A stretch of DNA of 58,746 nt from an uncultured Blautia sp. (lineage in GTDB: Bacteria; Bacillota; Clostridia; Lachnospirales; Lachnospiraceae). The stretch covers positions 1 through 58,746 of the forward strand of contig NZ_CAKRXI010000019.1 of assembly GCF_934424005.1 (NCBI RefSeq). The letters are read 5' to 3'. Both the position numbers and the translations under genes were made by a program. Below the pieces are notes generated by a model that was not told the DNA's origin, did no database searches, and saw nothing but the letters and a program-made list of their open reading frames with translations. Every line of letters starts with the position of its first letter. The first letter of the stretch is position 1. This document shows, one piece after another, positions 1 through 9,387 of the stretch.

Positions 1-947
1 AAGTATGTCAGATCCTGTCCGGATACATTCTGATGCTGAGTCAGGTCATAATCTGTTCTGTCAGCGATTCCCCACAGTTCGCCCCATCCAAACGGGAAAA
101 GGAATTCTACATCTGTGGTCGCTTTACTGTAGAAGCTCAGTTCTTCTTTGTCATGATCACGATAACGTACTTCATCATCCTTGAGACCAAGAGAACTCAG
201 CCAGTCAAGACAGAATTTCTTCCAGTACGCAAACCATTCAAGGTCTGTATCCGGTTCACAGAAGAATTCAAGTTCCATCTGCTCAAATTCACGTGTACGG
301 AAAGTGAAATTACCCGGTGTGATCTCATTACGGAAAGATTTACCAATCTGTCCAATACCAAATGGAATCTTTTTGCGGGAAGTTCTCTGGACATTTTTGA
401 AGTTTACAAAAATACCCTGTGCTGTTTCAGGTCTTAAATAAACTGTATTTTTTGCGTCTTCCGTTACACCCTGGAAAGTTTTGAACATCAGGTTAAACTG
501 ACGGATATCTGTAAAATTATGTTTGCCACAGGACGGGCATGGAACTTCATGTTCTTTGATGAAATTCATCATCTGTTCCTGAGACCATGCATCTACGCTT
601 CCTTCGATTGCAATATCATGCTCGGCGCAAAAATCTTCGATCAGTTTGTCCGCACGGAAACGCTCATGACATTCTTTACAGTCCATCAGCGGATCAGAAA
701 ATCCACCAAGGTGGCCGGAAGCAACCCATGTCTGTGGATTCATCAAGATTGCACAGTCAACACCTACATTGTACGGAGATTCCTGAACGAATTTCTGCCA
801 CCATGCACGTTTTACGTTATTTTTCAGTTCAACACCAAGATTACCATAATCCCATGTGTTTGCCAGACCACCGTAGATTTCGGAACCTGGGTAAACAAAT
901 CCTCTGGCCTTGGCCAGGGCAACAATTTTTTCCATTGTCTTTTCCAT
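1..947 (-). CDS. glyS: Glycyl-tRNA synthetase (dimeric type), 3' end outside window
   Basis: Charges tRNA-Gly with glycine in the cytosol using ATP. The minus-strand reading frame is open from the ATG at 947 to the window edge, giving 315 codons of a protein that is usually about 460 residues, so the C-terminal anticodon-binding domain is missing from view. The class II core is visible: a CPSCGKH zinc-type motif, an FRPET-like segment ([11 protein letters not shown]), an [20 protein letters not shown] motif 2 region, and [13 protein letters not shown] near the cut. This is the single-chain eukaryote-like form, not the alpha/beta GlyQ-GlyS form. The start is set by GAGGAG seven bases upstream of ATG. 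It has its own promoter at 990-1017 although recO lies just upstream. Confidence 0.95.
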   Translation of the reverse strand, partial: MEKTMEKIVALAKARGFVYPGSEIYGGLANTWDYGNLGVELKNNVKRAWWQKFVQESPYNVGVDCAILMNPQTWVASGHLGGFSDPLMDCKECHERFRADKLIEDFCAEHDIAIEGSVDAWSQEQMMNFIKEHEVPCPSCGKHNFTDIRQFNLMFKTFQGVTEDAKNTVYLRPETAQGIFVNFKNVQRTSRKKIPFGIGQIGKSFRNEITPGNFTFRTREFEQMELEFFCEPDTDLEWFAYWKKFCLDWLSSLGLKDDEVRYRDHDKEELSFYSKATTDVEFLFPFGWGELWGIADRTDYDLTQHQNVSGQDLTY

Positions 948-989
948 GATAATTCTCCTCTTCGTTTTAATTCGTTACGTTTTCTCATC

Positions 990-1017
990 ATTATACCGCA
1001 TTTCAGAGATATTTCAA
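990..1017 (-). promoter_or_regulatory. Promoter of glyS
   Basis: On the minus strand, TTGAAA (1012-1017) and TATAAT (990-995) are separated by 16 bp. This fits a sigma-A promoter giving an RNA that starts about 35-40 bases before the glyS ATG. Sequence pattern only. Confidence 0.7.
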
Positions 1018-1067
1018 CTTTTTATTTTTGCAGACTAAATTGATAAAATTATTTTTATCCCCAAAAG

Positions 1068-1820
1068 CTATTTCATAACCTCCAGAATCTGGAGACTTTT
1101 GAATTTTCTATCAGTATTTCTTGCTGTATAGAGATGAATGATCTGCTCTAGTTCCAGAAGTACATCCGGATCGACACAGAAGGTATATAATTTTCCCAGG
1201 GAAGCTGTTGCTATGTATCTCATGGCATATAATGCAGAAGGGGAAATCCGTCTGGCTTCTCTTTTGCCCATCGCACAGGATTCACAAAGGATTCCATGCA
1301 GTTCCTGCGAGAAGAAACAACTCTCTTCGCCAGTAATTTCGCGGTCACATCCGACACACTGAAATAACTGTGGACACAAGCCCTGTTCCGTCATCGTACG
1401 AAGCTCATAGATACAGCGGATCAGTCGATTATCCATCCGGGAATTCAGAAGTGCCTTCACAGTTACATAGAGAAGATTCATCATCTCTTTTTCGTCCGTC
1501 CCCTCTCGCCCAAAATAATCTGCCAGTTCGAGGAAATAATAGCCGTAATAAACTCCTGGCTGCATAGTCGCAAGTTCAACAAAATGATGAGTAACCGAAA
1601 CCTGATTCAAATTGTAACTTGTCCGACCTTCATACAATGTAAAATTTCCAAATACAAACGGATCAGCCGCAGCCATAAACGGACTGTTCAAACGTCGGGC
1701 ACCTTTTGCAAATGCCGAAATCTTTCCCCGTTCTCTTGTAAGAAGTACAATTCTTTTGTCATATTCACCCACAGGCATAGCAGAGATCACAACTCCCTGC
1801 ACTGTGATCAGATCACTCAT
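1068..1820 (-). CDS. recO: DNA repair protein RecO
   Basis: RecO helps load RecA on SSB-coated single-stranded DNA and anneals strands in the RecFOR pathway. The 250-residue protein has the usual length. Its N-terminus (residues 1-80, GVVISAMPVGEYDKRIVLLT) is the OB fold, followed by a helical region and a zinc site made of a CVGC pair near residue 156 and a CESC pair near residue 179. It is 18 bp downstream of era, the common era-recO order of Firmicutes, and is probably cotranscribed with era. It ends about 50 bp before the glyS promoter. Confidence 0.95.
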   Translation of the reverse strand: MSDLITVQGVVISAMPVGEYDKRIVLLTRERGKISAFAKGARRLNSPFMAAADPFVFGNFTLYEGRTSYNLNQVSVTHHFVELATMQPGVYYGYYFLELADYFGREGTDEKEMMNLLYVTVKALLNSRMDNRLIRCIYELRTMTEQGLCPQLFQCVGCDREITGEESCFFSQELHGILCESCAMGKREARRISPSALYAMRYIATASLGKLYTFCVDPDVLLELEQIIHLYTARNTDRKFKSLQILEVMK

Positions 1821-1838
1821 TCATCAGCTTTCCTTTTA

Positions 1839-2747
1839 TCAAATCTCTTTTTTATCGTAACCAAAGTTTTTGATCATAAAGTCACTGTCACGCCAGTCCT
1901 TACGTACTTTTACCCAGAGCTTCAGGTTAACTTTTGCATCCAGCATCTGTTCGAGCTCATAGCGTGCATTGCTTCCAATCTTTTTGAGCATGGCTCCCTG
2001 CTTACCGATGATGATTCCCTTATGAGAATCACGCTCACAGATAATCGTAGCTTCAATATCAACAAGATGACGTTTGCCCGGTCGCTCCTTCATGGTGTCA
2101 ATTGCAACAGCAATTCCATGTGGAATTTCCGCATCAAGTGCGTGAAGTGCCTTTTCACGGATGATCTCAGCGGCAATCTGTCTCTGTGGCTGATCTGTCA
2201 CCGTGTCTTCATCATAAAACATCGGACCATATGGCAGATATTTCAGAATACACGGAATAATATCTTCTGTATTCTGATTACGAAGTGCAGAACATGGAAT
2301 GATCTCATCAAACTCATACAGTTTTCGATAAGTATCGATTGCCTTCAGAATTTCATCTTTATCAACCGTATCGACTTTATTGATCACAAGAATGACAGGC
2401 AGATGCAGGCTCTTCAACTGTTCTGCAATATGGCGTTCGCCTGCACCAATGAAGGTTGTTGGTTCCACAAGCCACAGAATCACATCAACATCCTTCAGTG
2501 TACGTTCTGCTACCTGTACCATGTATTCGCCAAGCTTATTCTTGGCTTTATGGATGCCCGGTGTATCCAGAAAAACGATCTGACCATCTTCACATGTATA
2601 GACCGTCTGGATACGGTTACGGGTCGTCTGCGGTTTTTTTGATGTGATTGCAATCTTCTGACCGATCAGATGATTCATCAATGTAGATTTACCAACATTT
2701 GGACGGCCAATGATCGCAGTAAAACCTGATTTAAAATTTTCTTTCAT
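1839..2747 (-). CDS. era: GTPase Era
   Basis: Era binds the 3' end of 16S rRNA and acts in 30S subunit assembly. The 302-residue protein has the G1 loop GRPNVGKS at residues 14-21, DTPG from residue 61, NKVD from residue 123, and a C-terminal KH domain with GIIIGKQGAMLKKIG. AGGAG lies nine bases before the ATG. Era, recO and the upstream M16 peptidase face the same way with short gaps, so one transcript is likely. Length and motifs are fully standard. Confidence 0.97.
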   Translation of the reverse strand: MKENFKSGFTAIIGRPNVGKSTLMNHLIGQKIAITSKKPQTTRNRIQTVYTCEDGQIVFLDTPGIHKAKNKLGEYMVQVAERTLKDVDVILWLVEPTTFIGAGERHIAEQLKSLHLPVILVINKVDTVDKDEILKAIDTYRKLYEFDEIIPCSALRNQNTEDIIPCILKYLPYGPMFYDEDTVTDQPQRQIAAEIIREKALHALDAEIPHGIAVAIDTMKERPGKRHLVDIEATIICERDSHKGIIIGKQGAMLKKIGSNARYELEQMLDAKVNLKLWVKVRKDWRDSDFMIKNFGYDKKEI

Positions 2748-2788
2748 TTACGATAACTCCTGTATATTTTTATATACTGTTTTCTGTC

Positions 2789-5713
2789 TCAACAGCTGAT
2801 CAGAGGAAGGACTGTATCAAACAGTTCTTTTTCTTTTTCAATTGCCGGTTCACTTCCGACAACGCAGACCGCATCATTGTCAAGAATTGCCTCGATCAGT
2901 GGCGCAAGTTCCTGAATATCTGTCTCACTTGCTTTTAGAATCTCATCTCGTTCTTTCTGTGCCATTTCTTCAGTAATTCCACAGAACCACGCACTTCTGG
3001 AGATTGCTCCCTGCATCTTTGGGGTACGTGGTACATCTTTGCCACTGATTGTACCAATAATGTATTTTGTCATTTCCCTTTCATCCGCCTTAAAAGAACG
3101 TACATATTCTGGAATGCCCTTGAATACATCCAGAGTACGTCTCAGATGTGGATCACGGTAAGAAACAAAGAAACTCTCACCACTGCGTTTGAACCCGCTC
3201 ATACAGCCATATGCACCGCCCTTGACACGGATATTCGTCCAGAGGTAATCGTAGCTCAGGGCAACTTTCAGAATATTCAGTGCGCCTGTATATTCATAAC
3301 CTTTTTTGCGGAAATTACCTGTCTGAGCCACATACTGTACCTGTCCGGAAGTTGTGAAGCCTTCGTTTTCCCTTACACATGTCATATTCTGATGCTGTAC
3401 GCTGACCGCTTCCTTATGCAGTGTCTGTTTCAGAGCTTTTACCTGCTTCTGTACATCCATAAGGGAATCCCTTTCACCTGTATAGCTGACACACAGATAT
3501 TCCGGTCGGAGAATTTCCTGCATAAGATGAGAAAGTTCTTTTACAAGATCATCTTTACGTTCTTCAAATTCTTTGTCCAGTTTTTCAATAAACTGGTAAT
3601 ACGCAATACCGGCCATTTTGTCCTGAAATGCGGCCATTGGTGATGTATAGGAAGCTGCACGCAGTACTGCTGTTGAATGGCCTGCACTTACCAGACTGGA
3701 CTGTGCTCTTGACTTCACCTGTGCAATGATCTCATGAAGACGTTTGGTGTCTTTCAGACTGGAAGTATTGATGATCTCACGGATCATTTTAAACAGAACA
3801 TCTGTTTTGGGATACATGACTTTTCCTCTTACAGAAAAGAAAGCACGGAATGCATCTACAGAATCTGCATGGTCAAATACTTCTACCCCGCACATAATAC
3901 CACCTGTCTGTGCATTGATCTCATTTGTCAGCTCCCCATAGGTATAATGAGCTGTATCTACATATCCAAGTACAGATTTTAAAAGACCAAGATATGGTAT
4001 TTTTTCATCTGAAAGGTCTTTCAGATCAAACATCAGATCCAGATAGCCGATTCCATTTGTTGGAACTTCATGATACAGGAAAAGGCTTCCATCTATATCC
4101 AGAGCTTCATTCGTAAACGGTGTGATTTCTTTACGAATATCTTCTCTTTTCAGCATAGGTATACATTTAGCCGCTTCCGGATCCTCCGGTGCTTCCTGAT
4201 ACTGTTCCAGATTCGCAGTCTTTTTAACAAGTTCTGCTTTTTCCTCTTCAGAGAGAGAAGAAAGATATGCGTCCAGTTTGTCTTCCAGTGCTTTGGCTTT
4301 TCTGGCAGTCAGACCTCTGGATGGATTCAATGTCAGAACAGAACCGTGAGGATTATCCAGAAGATATCTCTGAATCAGATCTTCAAAATAACCCTGATTC
4401 TTTAATTCTTTTAATTTATCAAACACAGGAATCAACTGAACCTGCGCGAATGGATGTTCATCATCATAAAGCCAGTTGTCCAGAATATCCAGACCGTAGA
4501 TCAGTCCCTTCGGGTAAGAAGAAAAGTCAGCTTCTCTATAGCGGAATTCCATATAATTGATTCCTGCTTCCAGTGCTTTTGGATTGATTCCGTTTTCGAC
4601 CGTGTCTGTCAGAACTTTGCGGATAATGGAAACAAATTCTTCTTTTCTGCCAGGATCAGCACCTTTGGCAACAACATCAAAATACGTCTGTCGGATACCA
4701 TCCTCATAGGAACCATACACATCCGATCCGATTCCGGCATCCAGAAGTGCTTTCTTAAGAGGTGCTCCCGGAGTACTTAAGAGAGCATAATCCAATATAT
4801 CAAAAGCAGTACATTTTAAAGTATCCATGGCAGTTCCTGTCACAACACTGTATGCCAGATACGAATTATTTTCTTCGCTCTCACTCTCTGCAACCGGATA
4901 CTCCATGATCAGATCATGCATTTTATCAAAAGGCTGCTGTTCACGGATCTCCGAATCCACATACAGACTGTCAAACGCAGAAAGATAATTCCGATCAATA
5001 AAATCAAGTTTTGCTGCCATATCCATATTTCCATACAGGTAAATATAACTGTTGGACGGATGGTAATAAGTTCTGTGGAATTCCAGGAACTCTTCATAGG
5101 ACAGCTCCGGAATATTATCCGGATCACCACCGGACTCACAACCATAGGTGATATCCGGAAACAGGGAGTTCATGATATCTCTTTCCAGGACATCATCAGG
5201 AGAAGAAAACGCACCTTTCATCTCATTGTAAACAACACCATTATAAGTCAATGGACCTTCCTGCTTCTCCAGATGGTAGCTCCATCCTTCCTGACGGAAG
5301 ATTTCTTCTTTTTTGTAAATATTCGGGTAAAATACAGCGTCGAGGTAAACATGCATCAGATTCTGAAAATCCTGATCATTACAGCTGGCAACCGGATAAC
5401 AGGTCTTATCCGGATATGTCATGGCATTCAGGAAAGTATTCAGAGAACCTTTGACCAGTTCTACAAACGGGTCTTTTAATGGAAAATCTCTGGATCCGCA
5501 GAGCACGCTGTGTTCCAGGATGTGTGCTACACCGGTGCTGTTCTTTGGTGGAGTACGAAAAGCGATGTTGAATACTTTGTTTTCATCATCGTTCTCTATT
5601 ACCATGACTCTTGCTCCGGTCTTAATATGTCGAAGCAGATATCCGGTAGAACGGATGTCACTTAAGTTTTCTTTTTTGACAAGTTTATATGCTTTTAAAT
5701 CATCTAAATTCAT
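2789..5713 (-). CDS. M16C-family zinc metallopeptidase (insulinase / presequence-protease type)
   Basis: A large two-lobed M16 peptidase of 974 residues, the size of the PreP/Cym1 (M16C) subfamily. It carries the inverted zinc motif HILEH at residues 64-68, followed by the family sequence SVLCGS and later VYNEMKGAFSSP. Members degrade short unstructured peptides inside a closed chamber. No signal peptide is seen, so it probably acts in the cytosol. I chose the ATG at 5713 because GGAGG lies five to six bases upstream and the protein then begins MNLDDLKAY. An ATG at 5740 would add nine residues (MYYAKTEAT) with a weaker AGGA site. The physiological substrate is unknown. Confidence 0.9.
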   Translation of the reverse strand: MNLDDLKAYKLVKKENLSDIRSTGYLLRHIKTGARVMVIENDDENKVFNIAFRTPPKNSTGVAHILEHSVLCGSRDFPLKDPFVELVKGSLNTFLNAMTYPDKTCYPVASCNDQDFQNLMHVYLDAVFYPNIYKKEEIFRQEGWSYHLEKQEGPLTYNGVVYNEMKGAFSSPDDVLERDIMNSLFPDITYGCESGGDPDNIPELSYEEFLEFHRTYYHPSNSYIYLYGNMDMAAKLDFIDRNYLSAFDSLYVDSEIREQQPFDKMHDLIMEYPVAESESEENNSYLAYSVVTGTAMDTLKCTAFDILDYALLSTPGAPLKKALLDAGIGSDVYGSYEDGIRQTYFDVVAKGADPGRKEEFVSIIRKVLTDTVENGINPKALEAGINYMEFRYREADFSSYPKGLIYGLDILDNWLYDDEHPFAQVQLIPVFDKLKELKNQGYFEDLIQRYLLDNPHGSVLTLNPSRGLTARKAKALEDKLDAYLSSLSEEEKAELVKKTANLEQYQEAPEDPEAAKCIPMLKREDIRKEITPFTNEALDIDGSLFLYHEVPTNGIGYLDLMFDLKDLSDEKIPYLGLLKSVLGYVDTAHYTYGELTNEINAQTGGIMCGVEVFDHADSVDAFRAFFSVRGKVMYPKTDVLFKMIREIINTSSLKDTKRLHEIIAQVKSRAQSSLVSAGHSTAVLRAASYTSPMAAFQDKMAGIAYYQFIEKLDKEFEERKDDLVKELSHLMQEILRPEYLCVSYTGERDSLMDVQKQVKALKQTLHKEAVSVQHQNMTCVRENEGFTTSGQVQYVAQTGNFRKKGYEYTGALNILKVALSYDYLWTNIRVKGGAYGCMSGFKRSGESFFVSYRDPHLRRTLDVFKGIPEYVRSFKADEREMTKYIIGTISGKDVPRTPKMQGAISRSAWFCGITEEMAQKERDEILKASETDIQELAPLIEAILDNDAVCVVGSEPAIEKEKELFDTVLPLISC

Positions 5714-5764
5714 TGTTGCCTCCGTTTTTGCATAGTACATATAGTATTTCCTGATATGCCATAT

Positions 5765-6343
5765 TTATTCCGGAAGTCTTTCTCCCGGAAACTGCAGTTC
5801 GAACATTTCACGTGCTGCTTTTGTCAGAAGATCCAGATCCTCTTCAAGGCCAATCTCCTGTGGAAGCAATATGGCAGTTTCATAAATGTCTCTCTGCAGT
5901 TTTGCTTTTGCACTGTCTTTTTTTATTGTGACAAGTCCGCAAAGTACACTGTTGTAGTTTTTGTCTTTTTCACAAAGATCCATATAAAATCTGACAAGAT
6001 GCTGGCATTCTCTGTGAAGAAGTTCTTCATGAAGCGCACTTTTTGCACGGATTTCCCGGAATTTTACATCATCCAGTTCTCTGCGTATTTCCTTCTGTGC
6101 TCTTCCGGAGCCAAATATTTTGTGACCTGCATTTCGATTAAATTCCAATGCCATCCAGAATTTCAGATAACCGTCGGCAATGCCCCCTTCGTTTGTCGTT
6201 CCTTTGTAACGTGCTTCCCAGATTTCTTTACGGATCTTATTTGCTTCCTGATCTTCTCCGGATGCAATTGCCTGCTCCAGCAGTTCCTTACGTTTTTCCG
6301 GTTCTGTCTCTCTATAATACTGGGCAATGATTGGTGTATCCAT
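5765..6343 (-). CDS. Conserved helical protein of unknown function
   Basis: I do not recognise a described function; similar proteins occur near queA in Lachnospiraceae (recollection, perhaps DUF6553). With the ATG at 6343, preceded by AGGAGAAGG, it has 192 residues; an upstream in-frame ATG at 6412 would add 23 residues that look like noncoding AT-rich sequence. The protein is charged, predicted mostly helical, soluble and without signal peptide or metal motif. A patch of basic and aromatic residues (WEARYKGTTNEGG, then FWMALEFNRNAGHK) near residues 45-75 looks like its conserved core. It is followed at once by the M16 peptidase gene and preceded by the queA terminator. Confidence 0.7.
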   Translation of the reverse strand: MDTPIIAQYYRETEPEKRKELLEQAIASGEDQEANKIRKEIWEARYKGTTNEGGIADGYLKFWMALEFNRNAGHKIFGSGRAQKEIRRELDDVKFREIRAKSALHEELLHRECQHLVRFYMDLCEKDKNYNSVLCGLVTIKKDSAKAKLQRDIYETAILLPQEIGLEEDLDLLTKAAREMFELQFPGERLPE

Positions 6344-6390
6344 ATATCCTTCTCCTTTTGGTATATTATCTTTTGAAAACAAAAATAAAT

Positions 6391-6447
6391 AAAAAACCCT
6401 TTTTCTCTTCAATATGCCTATTATAGCAAATCAAAAAGAAAAAGGGT
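6391..6447 (-). terminator. Terminator after queA
   Basis: Minus-strand hairpin with perfect 11-bp outer arms, ACCCTTTTTCT (6437-6447) and AGAAAAAGGGT (6396-6406). The stem extends inward by weaker TTTT/GAAG pairing and is followed by a run of T. It closes the trmD-queA unit. The large loop contains a TATAAT sequence. Confidence 0.7.
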
Positions 6448-6479
6448 AGTCCTGTTTTATATTCATCAAAGCGGACACA

Positions 6480-7505
6480 TCAGAGAATCAGCATGGCATC
6501 CCCAAACGAAAAGAAACGATACCGTTCCTTTACTGCCTCCTCATAAGCTGCCATGATATGTTCTTTTCCTGCCAGTGCAGATACCAGCATAAGAAGCGTA
6601 GATTCCGGAAGATGAAAATTCGTGATCAGTCCGTCGATCATTTTGAAATGATATCCCGGATAGATAAAAATTTCTGTCCATCCACTTCCTGCCTGAAGGA
6701 TTCCATTCTCATCAGTAGCTGATTCCAGTGTACGACAGCTCGTGGTTCCTACGGAAATCACTCTTCCGCCGTTTTTCTTTGTATCATTGATCAGTTTTGC
6801 CTGATCTTCTTCTACCATGTAAAATTCAGAATGCATATGATGCTGTTCGACATCATCTACCTTTACCGGACGGAAGGTTCCCAGACCAACATGAAGTGTA
6901 ACATGGGCAATTTTAACTCCCATATCTTCCACTTGTTTCAGAAGTTCTCGGGTAAAGTGCAGACCGGCTGTAGGAGCCGCAGCTGAACCGTCATTTTTGG
7001 CATAAACAGTCTGATAACGGTTCTTATCTTTTAATTTATGGGTAATGTACGGAGGAAGCGGCATTTCCCCAAGCTGATCGAGAATTTCTTCAAAAATACC
7101 ATCGTAATGAAACTGGATCAGTCGATTGCCTTCATCAACAACATCGATGATCTCTCCTTTTAAAATTCCGTCTCCAAACGTGATCTTTGCTCCCGGACGT
7201 GCTTTCTTGCCAGGTTTTACAAGACACTCCCATATATCATTTTCTCTTCGTTTCAGAAGAAGTATTTCGATCACAGCACCTGTTTCTTCCTTATGGCCAT
7301 ATAAACGAGCCGGTATAACTTTTGTATCGTTGATGACCAGGCAATCTCCTTTATGAAGATAGTCCAGAATATCTGTAAAATGTCTGTGTTCAAAAGATCC
7401 ATCTTGCATGGAAAGGTGCAGAAGTCTGGAGGAACTTCTGTCTTCCAACGGATCCTGAGCAATCAGTTCTTTCGGCAGATCATAGTAAAAATCTGATGTT
7501 TTCAT
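6480..7505 (-). CDS. queA: S-adenosylmethionine:tRNA ribosyltransferase-isomerase QueA
   Basis: Transfers and isomerises the ribosyl part of SAM onto preQ1 at position 34 of GUN tRNAs, giving epoxyqueuosine. The 341-residue length is standard. Family signatures are visible: [24 protein letters not shown] at the N-terminus, [11 protein letters not shown], and [10 protein letters not shown] near the middle, with TTSCRTLES in the last third. It lies 11 bp after trmD, so two tRNA-modification genes are coupled. No preQ1 riboswitch is visible upstream. A strong hairpin ends the unit. Confidence 0.96.
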   Translation of the reverse strand: MKTSDFYYDLPKELIAQDPLEDRSSSRLLHLSMQDGSFEHRHFTDILDYLHKGDCLVINDTKVIPARLYGHKEETGAVIEILLLKRRENDIWECLVKPGKKARPGAKITFGDGILKGEIIDVVDEGNRLIQFHYDGIFEEILDQLGEMPLPPYITHKLKDKNRYQTVYAKNDGSAAAPTAGLHFTRELLKQVEDMGVKIAHVTLHVGLGTFRPVKVDDVEQHHMHSEFYMVEEDQAKLINDTKKNGGRVISVGTTSCRTLESATDENGILQAGSGWTEIFIYPGYHFKMIDGLITNFHLPESTLLMLVSALAGKEHIMAAYEEAVKERYRFFSFGDAMLIL

Positions 7506-7516
7506 AAACTGCTCCT

Positions 7517-8281
7517 TTATTTATCAGAGGCCTCAGTTTCTGCGGCCTTCCATTCTTTCTTCCACTGTCGGACCTGACTCCATTCTTTGTTTGTCAGATC
7601 TGCTTTTTTCAAAAGATCCGGGCGTCGCTTTGCTGTACGCAAAACAGACTGTTCCCGTCTCCATGCTTCAATATTTGCGTGATGTCCGGAGAGAAGAACC
7701 GGTGGAACTTTCTGTCCATGCCATTCTTCCGGACGGCTATACTGAGGATATTCCAGAAGATTTCCGGCAAAAGATTCGGTTTCTCCGGATTCCTGATTAC
7801 TTAAAACTCCCGGAACCATTCGCGAAATAGAATCCATCATTACCATAGCCGGGAGTTCTCCTCCGGTAAGCACATAATCTCCGATGGATACATAATCGGT
7901 AACAATTTCATCAAGAACACGCTCATCAATTCCTTCATAATGGCCACAAAGAAAAACAAGATCTTTCTCCTGTGCCAGTTCCTTTGCCATAGTTTGATGA
8001 AAAACTTCTCCCTGCGGAGTAAGATAAACAACCCGCGGTCGATATCCCAGCTTTTTCTGAACCGATTCATATGCAAGATAGACAGGTTCTGCCTGCATCA
8101 GCATTCCTGCTCCCCCACCGTATGGATAATCATCTACCTTCTGATGTTTATTAAATGCATAATCACGAATATTGATCGCATCAATAGAAAGGTAGCCTCC
8201 TGCTATGGCACGCCCGATGATGCTGGTATGCATTCCCTGTTCGATCATTTCCGGGAAAAGTGTCAAAACATGAAAATTCAT
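7517..8281 (-). CDS. trmD: tRNA (guanine-37-N1)-methyltransferase TrmD
   Basis: Methylates G37 next to the anticodon, which prevents +1 frameshifting. The 254-residue SPOUT protein shows [11 protein letters not shown] at the start, the YGGGAGMLM segment, [12 protein letters not shown] and the SAM-binding knot [13 protein letters not shown]. Its ATG abuts the rimM stop codon with no gap, so translation is probably coupled. In many Firmicutes rplS follows trmD; here queA does. Confidence 0.97.
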   Translation of the reverse strand: MNFHVLTLFPEMIEQGMHTSIIGRAIAGGYLSIDAINIRDYAFNKHQKVDDYPYGGGAGMLMQAEPVYLAYESVQKKLGYRPRVVYLTPQGEVFHQTMAKELAQEKDLVFLCGHYEGIDERVLDEIVTDYVSIGDYVLTGGELPAMVMMDSISRMVPGVLSNQESGETESFAGNLLEYPQYSRPEEWHGQKVPPVLLSGHHANIEAWRREQSVLRTAKRRPDLLKKADLTNKEWSQVRQWKKEWKAAETEASDK

Positions 8282-8788
8282 TTATAAAAGCCCCTTCATT
8301 AAATGTACAGTCATTGTGTTTGTTTCAATATCCACATCAAGAATACATTCTTTGATTGCAGGAAGCAATACCTCTCCATGTTCAACGGAATCTACAATAT
8401 AAACATCATTTGCTCCGGTTTCCATAACATTTTTTAATGTTCCAAATTCTGAGCCGTCTTCCAGAAGCACTTTCATTCCAAGAAGATCTGCTATATAATA
8501 TTCATCTTCATCCAGTTCCTGTGCTTCCTCACGTGGAATCCACAGATCGCGGCCCTTATATTTTTCAATATCATTTATATTGTCAATTCCATCAAATTTC
8601 AAGATAACAAGATTTTTGAAAAAACGGACATTTTTTATGTCCAGTCTTCGAAGCTCTCTTCCGGTATCCAGCAATACATACTCCAGATCAAGGAATCGCT
8701 CCGCTTCATCTGTGGTAGGGTAAACTTTGACTTCGCCACGTACACCATGTGTCGTGGTGATCACGCCAACTTTTAATAAATCTTCCAT
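8282..8788 (-). CDS. rimM: 16S rRNA processing protein RimM
   Basis: RimM binds ribosomal protein S19 and helps mature the head of the 30S subunit. The 168-residue protein has the N-terminal RimM barrel (VGVITTTHGVRGEVKVYPTTDEAERF) and a C-terminal PRC-barrel (YYIADLLGMKVLLEDG). GGGAG upstream sets the start. A hairpin with a T-run (8803-8830) separates it from khpA, so its level may be lower than that of rpsP-khpA. Confidence 0.95.
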   Translation of the reverse strand: MEDLLKVGVITTTHGVRGEVKVYPTTDEAERFLDLEYVLLDTGRELRRLDIKNVRFFKNLVILKFDGIDNINDIEKYKGRDLWIPREEAQELDEDEYYIADLLGMKVLLEDGSEFGTLKNVMETGANDVYIVDSVEHGEVLLPAIKECILDVDIETNTMTVHLMKGLL

Positions 8789-8802
8789 AAAAAACTCCCT
8801 TT

Positions 8803-8830
8803 AAAAAAGGAGCTATGTCTCCACAGCTCC
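8803..8830 (-). terminator. Attenuating terminator between khpA and rimM
   Basis: On the minus strand, GGAGCTGTG and CATAGCTCC form a 9-bp stem (one G-U pair) closed by a GAGA tetraloop and followed directly by TTTTTT. The rimM ribosome site comes right after it. It probably allows partial read-through, lowering rimM-trmD relative to rpsP-khpA. Confidence 0.75.
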
Positions 8831-8839
8831 GTTTCGTTA

Positions 8840-9070
8840 TTATTGCAGAATATCTACAATCACCTTTTTGCTGCTCTTTGAAGAAGCCGCTTTAACTACA
8901 GTACGGATTGCTTTTGCAATTCGTCCCTGTCTTCCAATGACCTTACCCATATCGGAAGGCCCTACTTTCAGTTCGATGATAACTGCATCTTCTTTTTCGT
9001 TTTCGGTGACAACCACCTCATCCGGATGTTCAACAAGAGATTTTGCAATTACTTCAACTAATTCTTTCAT
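8840..9070 (-). CDS. khpA: KH-domain RNA-binding protein KhpA (YlqC)
   Basis: Small 76-residue protein made of one KH domain, with the loop VIGRQGRIAKAIR around residues 44-56. KhpA usually pairs with KhpB (Jag) and binds many RNAs, influencing cell size and division in streptococci. A GTG at 9073 directly precedes the ATG, but GGGAGG is best spaced from the ATG at 9070, giving the common MKELVEVIAKSLVEHP start. It follows rpsP by about 24 bp, the usual rpsP-khpA-rimM-trmD order. Confidence 0.93.
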   Translation of the reverse strand: MKELVEVIAKSLVEHPDEVVVTENEKEDAVIIELKVGPSDMGKVIGRQGRIAKAIRTVVKAASSKSSKKVIVDILQ

Positions 9071-9094
9071 CACATACCTCCCGCAAAGGATTTA

Positions 9095-9340
9095 TTATTT
9101 TTCGATTCCAGCCTCTTTGAAGATTCTTGCAACAACATCTGTTGGCTGAGCACCTGCAGCAAGCCATTTTTTAGCTTCTTCTTCGTTTACTTTGTATGCG
9201 CTTGGCTCGATGTTCGGATCATATGTTCCGATCTCAGCGATGCATTTTCCATCACGTTTGCTGCGGGAATCTGCAACTACGATTCTATAAAAAGGTGCTT
9301 TCTTCTGTCCCATTCTTCTTAATCTGATTTTAACTGCCAT
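9095..9340 (-). CDS. rpsP: 30S ribosomal protein S16
   Basis: Small-subunit protein of 81 residues, starting [26 protein letters not shown], a highly conserved S16 signature. A TATAAT-like sequence (TAGTATAATGG on the minus strand) lies in the 47-bp gap after ffh, but no good -35 is visible, so transcription is mainly expected from the ylxM-ffh side. Confidence 0.98.
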   Translation of the reverse strand: MAVKIRLRRMGQKKAPFYRIVVADSRSKRDGKCIAEIGTYDPNIEPSAYKVNEEEAKKWLAAGAQPTDVVARIFKEAGIEK

Positions 9341-9387
9341 TTTTGTTTTCCTCCATTATACTATCTTTTATTAATATTGTTTTTTAT

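Noticed and set aside
1584..2642. Plus-strand open frame of 352 codons over recO/era
   Set aside because: Antisense to well-conserved era; no coding features.
6396..6447. TATAAT inside the queA terminator loop as a promoter
   Set aside because: No -35 at a workable distance; AT-rich loop explains it.
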